A stretch of DNA of 64,000 bases from Thalassospira xiamenensis M-5 = DSM 17429 (GCF_000300235.2 NZ_CP004388.1:1159501-1223500), one strand, 5' to 3'; shown: positions 28,795 through 37,744, numbered from the stretch's first letter. Numbers and translations: made by a program. Notes: generated from the sequence alone by a model not told the origin.

Positions 28795-29823
28795 TCACAT
28801 TATCATAATGCAGGTATTTCTGCCTTCCTGTTTGGCTTGATAAAGGGCGCCGTCAGCACGGTCAACAAACTCCAGTATATTCTCGCCAAGCTTATAAGAC
28901 GTCAAGCCGATTGAAACGGTTAACTTACCGAAATCCTTGCCTGTTTTCTTGTTGATAATTCTTTGACCTGAAACATTGTCGCGCAATTTGTTGGCAAGCT
29001 TCGTGGCGTTTTCCAATGTCGTGTCGGGCAGGATGACGGCAAATTCTTCGCCACCGTAACGCGCAACGGTATCCGCCCCTTTGGTCGAATTGACAAGAAC
29101 CCGTGCAACAGCCTTCAAAACGCCGTCCCCGGCACGATGGCCGTGATTGTCATTGAAGTTTTTGAAATGATCGATATCGATCATCAAAAGGCTTAACGGG
29201 GCGCCGGTTTCCATCGTTGTCGTGACCGCATCACGAAGCGATGCATCAAAATTCTTACGGTTGGCGATCCCGGTCAGGGTATCGGTCAATGCATCACGGC
29301 GGACCAGTTCCAGTTCGCTGCGAACCCGGCGAACTTCATTGTGGTACTCGTCAAGGCAACCGTTGAATTCACTATAACGGCCATGCGCATCGCGGGTGGC
29401 ACTTGAAAGTCCGCGTGTGACATCGCGCGCGATTTCAAGCGTGATATCGTCCGAGCTTAACTGATCAGACGCATTGTCCAGATGCTCGCAGAAGCCTTCG
29501 GTTTCACGAAGGACGCTGTGAACAGCTTCTTCGACCCGTTCGACCGCAGCCTGTAATCCTTCGACCCCCATATTCAGTCGCTGTTGCAGGGCATGTGTGC
29601 CAAGGAATTTGTGGTAAATCCGGAAAACGGTTTCTTCATCCAGTTCCTGAGTGTTGCGGATCAAGACCTTGATCAGTTGGCTCAGTTCGGGAATCTCATC
29701 GGTCAGATAGCTGTAAAATACGTGATAAACCTGCGGCGTGGGCTGCAGATTCAACTCGGAGATCAGCGTCATGACATTGTGCGCAATGTCGCGTGGATTG
29801 GCGATCTTTGTCGTGGCAGTCAA
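28795..29823 (-). CDS. Soluble diguanylate cyclase (GGDEF)
   Basis: 342 residues without membrane segments. The N-terminal half is helical (residues about 20-150, LISELNLQPTPQVYHVFYSY and a later coiled coil) and resembles the N-terminus of cytosolic alphaproteobacterial cyclases such as DgcB. The GGDEF domain has GGEEF at 257-261 and FKNFNDNHGH. The inhibitory site has KGAD where RxxD is expected, so product inhibition may be weak. The TTG start at 29823 is uncertain. Likely co-transcribed with the unknown helical protein downstream. Confidence 0.88.
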   Translation of the reverse strand: MTATTKIANPRDIAHNVMTLISELNLQPTPQVYHVFYSYLTDEIPELSQLIKVLIRNTQELDEETVFRIYHKFLGTHALQQRLNMGVEGLQAAVERVEEAVHSVLRETEGFCEHLDNASDQLSSDDITLEIARDVTRGLSSATRDAHGRYSEFNGCLDEYHNEVRRVRSELELVRRDALTDTLTGIANRKNFDASLRDAVTTTMETGAPLSLLMIDIDHFKNFNDNHGHRAGDGVLKAVARVLVNSTKGADTVARYGGEEFAVILPDTTLENATKLANKLRDNVSGQRIINKKTGKDFGKLTVSIGLTSYKLGENILEFVDRADGALYQAKQEGRNTCIMIM

Positions 29824-30881
29824 TTTATGTTTTCCGATCCGGTCTTCGGCTTAACCTTTTTACCAACTGCTTATGTCCCAATCCGTCCGGAATTATCCGG
29901 TTTGCTCGTTTTTTTAATATGTTGTGACTGCGTGCTGCTTTTCACACATTTATTTCTATCTTCAACCGAACTGCCTCTGCTTGTCACGAGAAACCGCGTC
30001 AACAATTATGACAAAATCGAACATTCGAAATACGAACGGACAGGGACGCCAGAAATCCTAACGGCTACAGGTGGTTGGTTCTTTTGATTGAATATTGATG
30101 TTTTATATTCCCGTTTTGTTGTTCGGGGAAAGCATCGTGTATTTGCGGGTGGTATTTCGTGTGGAGCCGGGGCAAGCGCCATGTGATTCGCTTTTGGCCT
30201 CTCGTCTGGTTTTGGAAAACTATCGAGGGACTCGGTGCAATAAAGTGATTTCTGATATATGTCGGGGTATTGAAAAACAATCTTTCTATGTTCAATTTTG
30301 TGAAAATGTTCACATTTGGCCGTCGCGCCTGATGCGACGGATGGCCCGCTCTGTTGCTTGTTAAATCCGGTATGGACAGATTGATCTGGCCTGCTTTCTT
30401 GCGTGTGGGTGTCTGAATGGGAATGGTGACGGATTTGAGGTCGGAAAAATGTGGTTCGAATAATGCCGCTTCCGTCTGAAGCCAAGGGAAATCCAAGCGT
30501 TTTGGCCGGGTTCACTGATCTTGATCAGGTTGCCAGGCGGTAGCTTGTCACGACAAGGCAGATCAAAATTGAAATTCGTTCGAAATCAATGTGCCCCCCG
30601 GCGCGATCAGGTTGTGCTGAAAGTTGAACGTCGATCAGCAAGCAATATTCGCAAAATACCGGCTAACCATCAGGGTTGAATAAAGAACTTCAAACACGAA
30701 TTCGTTGCGTGAAGGTCCAAATTCGCGTAAATGTTGAAACGATGCAGTGCATCTTTGGTCTGTGTTGTTGCCTTCTGGTTGAGGTTTCTAACGCTGGTTC
30801 AAAAGCGTATTGCAGGGACGTAACTTAAGCATTTTCCGCGCTTGGGAAATGCGATTACCAAAACTAAGGACGACTACGGAT
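29824..30881. other. 1-kb gene-free region upstream of the cold-shock gene
   Basis: No convincing coding frame. By eye it is more AT-rich than its surroundings. It holds a hairpin CCGTCGC/GCGACGG (30320-30340) and two exact palindromes close together: CTGATC-tt-GATCAG (30515-30528) and CTTGTC-ac-GACAAG (30544-30557). A GCATTTTCC/GGAAATGC hairpin (30829-30852) lies just before the csp ribosome site. The right part is probably the long 5' leader of the cold-shock mRNA; the left part is unexplained. Confidence 0.5.
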
Positions 30882-31088
30882 ATGGCTACCGGAACGGTTA
30901 AGTGGTTCAATGCGACCAAGGGTTATGGCTTCATCACCCCGGACGAAGGCGGCAAGGATGCATTCGTGCACATCACCGCTGTTCAGCGCGCTGGTCTGCA
31001 GGGACTTGATGAGGGTCAGAAGGTTCAATTCGAGCTGATTGAAGGTCGTAACGGCCGCATGTCGGCAGAAGAACTCTCCATCATGTAA
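30882..31088 (+). CDS. cspA: Cold-shock domain protein
   Basis: 68-residue single cold-shock domain. It binds single-stranded nucleic acid through RNP1 (KGYGFI) and RNP2 (DAFVHI) and typically acts as an RNA chaperone. The ATG at 30882 gives the exact family N-terminus ([10 protein letters not shown]), with AAGGA 11 bases upstream; a longer frame from 30810 is not needed. A hairpin just before the ribosome site fits a structured 5' leader, and a strong terminator follows. Confidence 0.97.
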   Translation: MATGTVKWFNATKGYGFITPDEGGKDAFVHITAVQRAGLQGLDEGQKVQFELIEGRNGRMSAEELSIM

Positions 31089-31124
31089 TTTGATTTTGGA
31101 TTGCAGCTTTTGCTGACAACCGTT

Positions 31125-31152
31125 AACGCGCCGGTCTCCGGCGCGTTATTCG
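31125..31152 (+). terminator. Terminator of the cold-shock gene
   Basis: A perfect 10-bp stem (AACGCGCCGG with CCGGCGCGTT, three-base loop), 37 bases after the csp stop. The T tract is short (ATTCGTTT). Confidence 0.8.
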
Positions 31153-31221
31153 TTTCAGGGCCTTTTTGCGTTAGTTTTGTCTATCACGCCCGTTTCCGAC
31201 ATCGCCATCAGGTTACGCCCC

Positions 31222-31896
31222 ATGACCCGGATCATTTTGCCCAACCCGCCTGAAAAGCCCGACGATATCGCCGTATCCGGGTGGCGAAAGGCGGTGCGCA
31301 AGCAACTTTTGGCGTGGCGCAGTCAAATGGACCTGAAGTGTTACGCGCAACGATCAGCTGCTATTTGCGCGAAACTTGCCGATATCCTTTCCGTGCGTCC
31401 CAATGCCACAATCGGTTTTTATTGGCCGATCCAGAATGAAATCGATCTGCGTCCGGTGATCTCCGATCATATCGAACATGGTGGAAAGGCCGCCTTGCCA
31501 ATAGTATCGGGCAAGGATCAGCCAATGGTGTTTCATGACTGGACGCAACAGACCGAAATGGTGCCGGGTTTTGCCCGAATTCCCGAACCGGTCGGGACCA
31601 AAGCCGTGCCTATCCATGTCATGATCGCGCCACTGGTCGGATTTGACGGTCGTGGCTATCGGTTGGGATATGGTGGCGGATTTTTTGACCGGACACTTGC
31701 CGCGATGGCGGTTCGTCCACTTGTTATCGGTGTCGGCTTTGAAGCCACGCGCATCGCCGATATCTTTCCCCATGAATATGACATTCCGGTCGATATCATC
31801 CTGACCGAGGCTGGCATACGCCCGCTAAGCGAAAAGGCAAACGGCGATTTCAGCAGGGCGGAGGGAGCGTCGCCGCCCTGCTTCCTGTCATCCTGA
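31222..31896 (+). CDS. 5-formyltetrahydrofolate cyclo-ligase
   Basis: Converts 5-formyl-THF to 5,10-methenyl-THF with ATP. 224 residues from the ATG at 31222; a TTG at 31177 would extend it over the preceding spacer. Family motifs are the basic RKAVRKQLLAWR at the N-terminus, the FYWPIQNEIDLRP segment and the signature GYRLGYGGGFFDRTL. In many proteobacteria 6S RNA precedes this gene, but here only 133 bases separate it from csp and no such RNA is visible. It ends 5 bases before the convergent ectD. Confidence 0.93.
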   Translation: MTRIILPNPPEKPDDIAVSGWRKAVRKQLLAWRSQMDLKCYAQRSAAICAKLADILSVRPNATIGFYWPIQNEIDLRPVISDHIEHGGKAALPIVSGKDQPMVFHDWTQQTEMVPGFARIPEPVGTKAVPIHVMIAPLVGFDGRGYRLGYGGGFFDRTLAAMAVRPLVIGVGFEATRIADIFPHEYDIPVDIILTEAGIRPLSEKANGDFSRAEGASPPCFLSS

Positions 31897-31901
31897 GCGG
31901 G

Positions 31902-32813
31902 TTATTCGGCGGCCTGTATTTTTTGACGGCCGCTACGTACCGGAACAATATCTTTGCGCGTGGCAAGAAAGTTCGGTCTTGGCTTCGTACCGCCAAACGG
32001 CGCAACCAGCCTGTTTGACATCGCATTATAAACGAAAAACAGGTTCGACCGCGGGTAGGGGGTAATGTTGTTGCCGGACCCATGCAGTGTATTGCATTCG
32101 AAAATCAGAACCGACCCGGCGGGGCCGACAGGTGCGACAATCCCGTTCTCATCGACCATTTCCGAGAGGTTTTTCTGATCAGGAGTGCCGATTTCCTGTA
32201 TCTTGAGCGAGTTTTTGTAGTTCTGATCGGGAGTTTCTCCGACGCAGGAAATGAACTTTTTATGCGATCCCGGGATCAGCATTAACGGGCCATTATGGGC
32301 CGAGTTATCCGTCAAAGTGATCGACATCGAAAGGGCACGCATGCGGGGCATGCCGTCTTCGGTGTGCCAGGTTTCAAAATCCGAATGCCAGAAGAACTCC
32401 TTGCCTTTGAAGGCAGGTTTGAAATTGACCCGTGATTGATGAATATAAACATCGTCATCAAGGAAATGTTCGGCAATCGCGACCAGGCGGTCATCTGATA
32501 TCAGCTTCGAAAACACATCGCTTTTGTCATGAACACGGAAAACGCTACGGACTTCGTCGCTGCCCGGTTCTGAAATGACCTCTTCGTCGGTCGGGTCGGA
32601 ATTTTCGACCAGCCCTGCCTCGCGGCGGAGCTTGGCGATTTCCCCATCGCTGAAAACATTTTTCAGAAACAGAAATCCGTTCTTTTCATAAAACTTCTCA
32701 TCCTCGGCCGTGATCATCGGGCAATGGCCATGATCGGACCAGATTACCGGATCAACACGATCGATGATGGTTGGATGGGAAGCGTTTCGGGATCGGTACA
32801 TATCGGTAAGCAT
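31902..32813 (-). CDS. ectD: Ectoine hydroxylase
   Basis: Fe(II)/2-oxoglutarate dioxygenase that turns ectoine into 5-hydroxyectoine, a compatible solute. 303 residues, typical for EctD. The diagnostic block reads KEFFWHSDFETWHTEDGMP, with iron ligands His143 and Asp145; the distal His244 is in NTLHGSGNN. The ATG at 32813 has AAAGGAG six bases upstream; the longer frame to 32984 is unsupported. No ectABC genes are adjacent, so ectoine must come from elsewhere in the genome or from uptake. Confidence 0.95.
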   Translation of the reverse strand: MLTDMYRSRNASHPTIIDRVDPVIWSDHGHCPMITAEDEKFYEKNGFLFLKNVFSDGEIAKLRREAGLVENSDPTDEEVISEPGSDEVRSVFRVHDKSDVFSKLISDDRLVAIAEHFLDDDVYIHQSRVNFKPAFKGKEFFWHSDFETWHTEDGMPRMRALSMSITLTDNSAHNGPLMLIPGSHKKFISCVGETPDQNYKNSLKIQEIGTPDQKNLSEMVDENGIVAPVGPAGSVLIFECNTLHGSGNNITPYPRSNLFFVYNAMSNRLVAPFGGTKPRPNFLATRKDIVPVRSGRQKIQAAE

Positions 32814-33041
32814 CTCATGCTCCTTTGTTGCCAAATGTGCATTCGTTGCCTGTGATTTGTCACAGATCGTGATAGCCCAACGTGCCGCATAGGCGGCAGG
32901 TTCCAAAAAGCGTCGAATATCTTTTCTCTGCGTTCCCGGCTTTCCTGCCTGACAGGAAAAGGACTGTTGCACCACATAAGACAATCACGGCTTTGTGCTG
33001 CAAAAAAATCGTAATGGTTCGGGATATGCAGATCAGAAAGA

Positions 33042-33115
33042 TGGCTGGGGAACCTGGACTCGAACCAGGACTAGCGGAGTCAGAGTCCGCGGGTCTACCA
33101 TTAACCTATTCCCCA
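33042..33115 (-). tRNA. tRNA-Gln (anticodon CTG)
   Basis: Complete cloverleaf on the minus strand, 74 bases with encoded CCA: acceptor TGGGGAA/TTCCCCA, anticodon stem GCGGA/TCCGC with loop CTCTGAC, T arm CCTGGTTCGAGTCCAGG. Reads CAG codons. Confidence 0.96.
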
Positions 33116-33188
33116 GCAGGGGTTTTGGTGCGATTTACTGTTCGGTACATATTTGTACGAGACGAACCTCACCAAAGCTTGCAAAGGC

Positions 33189-33262
33189 TGGCTGGGGAAC
33201 CTGGATTCGAACCAGGACTGACGGAGTCAGAGTCCGTAGGTCTACCGTTAACCTATTCCCCA
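33189..33262 (-). tRNA. tRNA-Gln (anticodon CTG), second copy
   Basis: Upstream copy in the transcription direction, about 73 bases from the first. Same acceptor and anticodon loop. It differs at about six positions, including a compensatory swap that keeps the anticodon stem (ACGGA/TCCGT). Encoded CCA. Both were probably one transcript. Confidence 0.96.
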
Positions 33263-33442
33263 ACAGAGCCTTGAACGCCGTGTGGCGTGGGCCGCTATTT
33301 ATTAAACCGATGGCACTTTGGCAAGACCTTTTTTGCCCGTTACGTCTTTGGGTACGGGGGTGAAGCCTCTGCTCCATGAGTTAAATGCATACGGGATTTG
33401 CCTTGTGCAACATTGTCGGTAAACTCATATGTGTGATTCGCA

Positions 33443-33466
33443 GGAACGTCATATAATTGTCGTGTT
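33443..33466 (+). promoter_or_regulatory. Possible EcfG-type general-stress promoter before ppx
   Basis: GGAAC, 16 bases, then GTT matches the alphaproteobacterial general stress response pattern, about 50 bases before the ppx start. The match is short, and chance occurrence cannot be excluded. Confidence 0.3.
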
Positions 33467-33514
33467 GATGCGATCAAAGAATTTGTAACCGACAAGCAAG
33501 GCAGATCAGAGCAG

Positions 33515-34693
33515 GTGAAACAGGTATCTCCCCATAGCGACACGCACAGGGCCATCCGCCCTGAAGGCGGTGCTGCCATGGCCGGAAATGCCGTGATGGA
33601 TGCGCCGTGCGTTGTGCCATCATCGAGTTTGCCTGCCGACAGCCTTGTTGTGGATCGCCCGCTGCACCCGACGACCAGTCATCCCCCGCTTTATGCCGCG
33701 ATTGATCTGGGCAGTTCGAATTGCCGTCTGCTGGTCGCGCGCCCTTGCAAAGACGGGTTCAAGGTGATTGATGCCTTTTCGCGTGTTGTGCGTCTTGGGG
33801 AAGGTGTGCGTGAAAAAGGTTATCTTTGTCAGGCGGCAATGGATCGTGCGATTGACGCGTTAAAGGTCTGTTCGAAAAAACTGCGCAAGCATCCCGGTGC
33901 AAAACTGCATGCGGTGGCGACAGAAGCCTGCCGAACGGCCAAAAATCGCGATGAATTTGTCCGGAAGGTCTTTGACGAAACTGGTATTGAACTTAAAATC
34001 ATCAATCCGGACGAAGAAAGCCGTTTGGCACTTCAGGCCTGTTCGGCTTTGCTTGATGAACGTCCCTATGCCGTGGTGTTTGATATCGGCGGCGGCAGCA
34101 CCGAAATTTGCTGGATCAAGGTTGATAACATGGGCCAGACCCAGTGCATTGAAACGCTTTCGATGCCCTGCGGGGTTCTGTGCCTGACCGAACGTTATGC
34201 CGGGATCGAACAGCGCCGCGAACGGTTCGAAGCAATGCGTACTGAAATTCGCGACCGCCTGCGCGATTTCGCCAGCCGCAATTGCTGTTCGGACATTCTT
34301 GACGATGGCAAGGTGCAGATGGTTGGTACATCTGGCACCGTGACCACATTCTGCGGTATTGCCCTTGGCCTTGAGCGGTACGAGCGCCACAAGGTAGACG
34401 GATCGGATTTGCGGTTCGATGATGCGGAACGCGTCACCGAATTGCTGCTGCGCATGGAAGCCGACAAACGCAAAGGCCATCCCTGCATCGGGAATCAGCG
34501 GGCCGAGCTGATGGATGCGGGGGCGGCGATCTTTGCCGCGATTCGCGATATCTGGCCCTTGGCGACGCTAAAAGTTGCCGATCGTGGCCTTCGCGAGGGA
34601 ATATTGGTCGATTTGATGCGCGCAGACGGTCATGCTATTGACCCGTGCGATGCGCGACGTCATACAGTGTCCCATATTTCGGCCAATCCATGA
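33515..34693 (+). CDS. ppx: Ppx/GppA exopolyphosphatase-family phosphatase
   Basis: 392-residue actin-fold phosphatase that degrades polyphosphate or pppGpp. Motifs are AAIDLGSSNCRLLVARP, AVATEACRTAKN, VVFDIGGGSTEICW and MVGTSGTVTTFCGIALGL. The N-terminal 57 residues before the fold look unstructured and depend on the GTG start at 33515; an ATG at 33578 would drop 21 of them. It lacks the C-terminal domain of long E. coli Ppx, as usual for alphaproteobacteria. rlmE follows after 60 bases and is probably co-transcribed. Confidence 0.93.
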   Translation: MKQVSPHSDTHRAIRPEGGAAMAGNAVMDAPCVVPSSSLPADSLVVDRPLHPTTSHPPLYAAIDLGSSNCRLLVARPCKDGFKVIDAFSRVVRLGEGVREKGYLCQAAMDRAIDALKVCSKKLRKHPGAKLHAVATEACRTAKNRDEFVRKVFDETGIELKIINPDEESRLALQACSALLDERPYAVVFDIGGGSTEICWIKVDNMGQTQCIETLSMPCGVLCLTERYAGIEQRRERFEAMRTEIRDRLRDFASRNCCSDILDDGKVQMVGTSGTVTTFCGIALGLERYERHKVDGSDLRFDDAERVTELLLRMEADKRKGHPCIGNQRAELMDAGAAIFAAIRDIWPLATLKVADRGLREGILVDLMRADGHAIDPCDARRHTVSHISANP

Positions 34694-34752
34694 TCGGCAT
34701 CGCGCCATCGGATCGTACTGGCCTTTAACACGTTTCAGTTCAGGTAAAGAAC

Positions 34753-35559
34753 ATGACCGACAATAGCAGCGGAAAAGGCGGGACGCGCCGCCGCAAGGGT
34801 TCAGCCATTGCGGCGATCGATACCGGCGCACGGCGCGGGCTGCGGACGCGCGTCAAAAGTGCCAAGGGACGCAAGATTTCCTCGACCCGCTGGCTCGACC
34901 GGCAACTGAACGATCCCTATGTGCAGGAAGCCAAGCGCCTTGGCTATCGGTCGCGTGCGGCCTTCAAGCTGATTGAAATCAACAATCAGTTCGATCTGCT
35001 GCGTCCGGGCATGCGCATTGTCGACCTTGGCGCGGCACCGGGCGGCTGGACGCAGGTTGCGGTTGACATGGTCGGTTCAAAACAGGGACGAGGTCAGGTC
35101 GTCGGGCTTGATATTCTGGAATGGGAAGGTCTTTCCGGTGCAACCTGTTTGCAGGCCGACTTCCTTGACCCGGCAGCACCTGACATGATCAAGCAGGCCC
35201 TTGATGGGCCGGTTGATGCCGTGATCTCCGATATGTCGCCCGAAACCACCGGCCATCGCCAGACCGACCATATCCGTATTATCGATCTGGTCGAACATGC
35301 ATTGCTGTTTGCCGAAGAAGTTCTGGCACCGGGCGGTATTTTCATCGCCAAGGTGTTCAAGGGCGGTACGGAAAATGATCTTTTGAATCGGGTCAAAAAG
35401 AACTTCCGCGTATCCAAACATGCCAAACCACCGGCATCACGCCCCGAAAGCCCGGAAGCTTATCTGATTGCAACCGGCTTCCGCGGGCAAAACAATGCCG
35501 CCGATGACATTGCCAATGCAGAGTTGCGCGAAGACGACGGCTGGTCGCCGGTCGGCTAA
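34753..35559 (+). CDS. rlmE: 23S rRNA 2'-O-ribose U2552 methyltransferase RlmE
   Basis: 268 residues. SAM-dependent FtsJ/RrmJ enzyme acting on the 50S A loop. The K-D-K-E tetrad is visible: Lys72 (RAAFKLIEI), Asp160 (VISDMSPETTGH), Lys200 (GIFIAKVFKGG) and Glu235 (ESPEAYLIATGF). SAM motif DLGAAPGGWTQV. About 35 extra basic N-terminal residues compared with E. coli, common in alphaproteobacteria. It follows ppx and ends at a strong terminator. Confidence 0.97.
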   Translation: MTDNSSGKGGTRRRKGSAIAAIDTGARRGLRTRVKSAKGRKISSTRWLDRQLNDPYVQEAKRLGYRSRAAFKLIEINNQFDLLRPGMRIVDLGAAPGGWTQVAVDMVGSKQGRGQVVGLDILEWEGLSGATCLQADFLDPAAPDMIKQALDGPVDAVISDMSPETTGHRQTDHIRIIDLVEHALLFAEEVLAPGGIFIAKVFKGGTENDLLNRVKKNFRVSKHAKPPASRPESPEAYLIATGFRGQNNAADDIANAELREDDGWSPVG

Positions 35560-35581
35560 GTTCATGAAAAGGTAAAATGCA

Positions 35582-35611
35582 AAGCGCGCCACAAGATCGG
35601 CGCGCTTTTTT
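35582..35611 (+). terminator. Terminator of ppx-rlmE
   Basis: Perfect stem AAGCGCGCC/GGCGCGCTT with eight-base loop and a T run, 22 bases after the rlmE stop. Confidence 0.92.
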
Positions 35612-35837
35612 ATTTGCAAAAATTCGCTTTCATCCCGCTTGGGTTGTGTCGCGGGTGAAATATTCCGCAATCCGATTGCGCTAAGTCAAGAAGTGGCAAT
35701 CCGGCATCTTCTATACATTGGTCTAGCAAATAGTCTCCGCACCGGATGAACTTGACGCAGAATTGCGCGACCCGGGCGGGGTTTCGCTATGTCAGGATCG
35801 GTTGTGGGACCATTGATCCGTGAACGGGGTGCAATTG

Positions 35838-36362
35838 ATGAAACAGGATCAGCTTTTTCTGACCGGTGTTGAACGTCATTTTGGCGATAATGAAATTATC
35901 GTCAGCAAGACCGACACCAAGGGACGTATTACTTACGCAAATGATGTCTTTCTGCGGGTCGCAGGATATCGTGAAAAGGATATTCTGGGCCAGCCGCACA
36001 GCATTATCCGCCATCCCGACATGCCGCGCTGCGTGTTCGCCTTACTGTGGGACACGATTTCCAAGGGGCGCGAGATTTTCGCCTATGTGATCAATCGCTC
36101 GGCGAACGGGGATCATTACTGGGTGCTGGCCAATGTCACGCCGACCTTCGGACCGAATGGCAATATCGTTGGTTATCATTCCAATCGTCGGGTACCCCGC
36201 CGCGAAGCGGTTGAACAGGTTATCCCGCTTTATGCCGATCTTCGTGCAGAAGAAGAACGCGAACGTAATCGCAAGGACGGCATGGCGCGCAGTACACAAA
36301 AACTTGGCAATCTTCTGGGGCAGGCAGGCATCGACTATGATCAGTTTGTTTTCACTCTCTAA
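35838..36362 (+). CDS. Soluble Aer/CetB-type PAS domain protein
   Basis: 174 residues from the ATG at 35838 (a GTG at 35820 would add six). One PAS domain of the energy-taxis type: ITYANDVFLRVAGY, then the hallmark GQPHSIIRHPDMPRCVF, and YWVLANVTPTF. In Aer this domain binds FAD and reads electron-transport state. The C-terminus is a charged helix. No membrane segment. The last 26 bases overlap the start of the MCP gene in the +1 frame, so translation is coupled. Together they equal Aer cut in two, as in the CetA/CetB pair of Campylobacter. Confidence 0.9.
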   Translation: MKQDQLFLTGVERHFGDNEIIVSKTDTKGRITYANDVFLRVAGYREKDILGQPHSIIRHPDMPRCVFALLWDTISKGREIFAYVINRSANGDHYWVLANVTPTFGPNGNIVGYHSNRRVPRREAVEQVIPLYADLRAEEERERNRKDGMARSTQKLGNLLGQAGIDYDQFVFTL

Positions 36363-37665
36363 TCTGCGACGGATTTTGATTTCTGGCCTGATGCTGGCCT
36401 TTGGTCTGATTGGTGCACTTCTGATGGCGCCAACGCATGCACCGTTTGTTTCTTTGATTGCGACGATTGCGCTTCTGGTCATGGCTTTGATTGGTACGGT
36501 TGCCCTCACGCGTCACAAGCGGATCATTGATGAACTGCATGATATCGTCCATGACGCTGCCGATGGCAAAATGGGTGTCAGGGTCAATAATCGTCAAACA
36601 CAGGGTTATCTTGCGCCCCTGCAAAATGCGGTGAACCAGTTACTTGACCTGACCGAGGCGTTCGCCAAGGAAGCCGCAGGTGCCATGGGCCATGCATCGC
36701 GGGGATCCTATTATCGCAAAATCCTGCCAAGGGGACTGCGCGGTGATCTGATCGGCTATGCCGGGACGGTCAATGCCGCCCTTGATGCCATGCATGAAAA
36801 AACCAGAAACTTCAGCGATAGCGCCGGGCGTATCGGTGATGATATCCAGTCGGTGGTTGGTTCGGTCTCGAACAGTGCAAAACAGCTAAGTGACAGTTCC
36901 GATTTTCTGTCCCGGCAGGTCAGTCGCATCGCCGAACAGGCCAACGATATGCGCCTTGCTGCCGATGACAGTACCGAGGCCCTGAACGGCATCGCGGTTG
37001 CCACCGAACAATTCAGTGCCTCCATTCGTCAGATCGGCGCGCAGATCAATGGTTCCGCCGAACTGGCCGAAGCCGCGGTTAGCCGGGCCCGTGTTGCCGA
37101 TAATCACATCACGCGTCTTGATGACATGGCGCTTCGCGTGACCAAGGTGGTCGAACTGATCACCGATGTCGCCGATCAGACCAATCTTCTGGCCCTGAAC
37201 GCCACCATAGAGGCCGCCCGTGCCGGCGAAGCAGGCAAGGGTTTTGCCGTTGTCGCGACCGAGGTCAAAAACCTGGCGTCCCAGACATCGCGTGCCGCCG
37301 AACAGGTGATTGGTGAAATCGGCGAAATGCAGTCAATGACCCGCGAAGCCGTTTCATCGGTGCGCGAGATCAATGAAAAGATCAGCGAAATCGATAGCGG
37401 TGCGCGTCTGGTTGCCGAAGCCGCCCGCGAACAGACCGAAGTTGTCGGTGCGATCAGTGACCGGATCGATCAGGCGGTGCGACGCATGCAAACCATTGCG
37501 GCCATCCTTGCTGACGTTGCCAGCGGCACGACCGAGTCCGGCTCTGTCGTCCTGCAACTCCATAGCGAGGCGACAAATCTTCTGGGGCAGGCCGATTCAC
37601 TTGATGGTGATGTACGCCGGTTTATCGACAAGGTGCTCAACGTTCCGGATGCTGCGACCGCGTAA
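36337..37665 (+). CDS. Methyl-accepting chemotaxis protein (CetA-like partner of PAS protein)
   Basis: 442 residues. Two adjacent membrane helices (about 10-55) with almost no periplasmic loop, a HAMP-like segment, then a long signalling coiled coil with the kinase-contact tip IADVADQTNLL-type (here TDVADQTNLLALNATIEAARA) and EVKNLASQTSRAAEQ. Lack of a periplasmic sensor fits reception of signal from the cytosolic PAS protein encoded immediately upstream. The ATG at 36337 overlaps that gene; the open frame further upstream to 36133 is antisense-like filler. No other che genes are near. Confidence 0.92.
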   Translation: MISLFSLSNLRRILISGLMLAFGLIGALLMAPTHAPFVSLIATIALLVMALIGTVALTRHKRIIDELHDIVHDAADGKMGVRVNNRQTQGYLAPLQNAVNQLLDLTEAFAKEAAGAMGHASRGSYYRKILPRGLRGDLIGYAGTVNAALDAMHEKTRNFSDSAGRIGDDIQSVVGSVSNSAKQLSDSSDFLSRQVSRIAEQANDMRLAADDSTEALNGIAVATEQFSASIRQIGAQINGSAELAEAAVSRARVADNHITRLDDMALRVTKVVELITDVADQTNLLALNATIEAARAGEAGKGFAVVATEVKNLASQTSRAAEQVIGEIGEMQSMTREAVSSVREINEKISEIDSGARLVAEAAREQTEVVGAISDRIDQAVRRMQTIAAILADVASGTTESGSVVLQLHSEATNLLGQADSLDGDVRRFIDKVLNVPDAATA

Positions 37666-37744
37666 AACAGGGGCGGGCGGCTTTCGCGATTGCGGCAAAC
37701 GCTTGGTCTGCCTTGCAAAATTCGGGGGTGATCCGGGCATAAAA

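Noticed and set aside
30006-30515. Minus-strand frames of 143 and 169 codons in the gene-free block
   Set aside because: Low-quality composition, no ribosome site, and two overlapping frames compete for the same DNA without family resemblance.
31089-31221. 6S RNA before the 5-formyl-THF cyclo-ligase gene
   Set aside because: A common place for it in proteobacteria, but the gap is only 133 bases, is partly a terminator, and shows no long bulged hairpin.
32882-33363. Frames over the tRNA genes with a repeated Glu-Pro-Gly-rich motif
   Set aside because: The repeat is the translation of the two tRNA-Gln genes, not a protein repeat.
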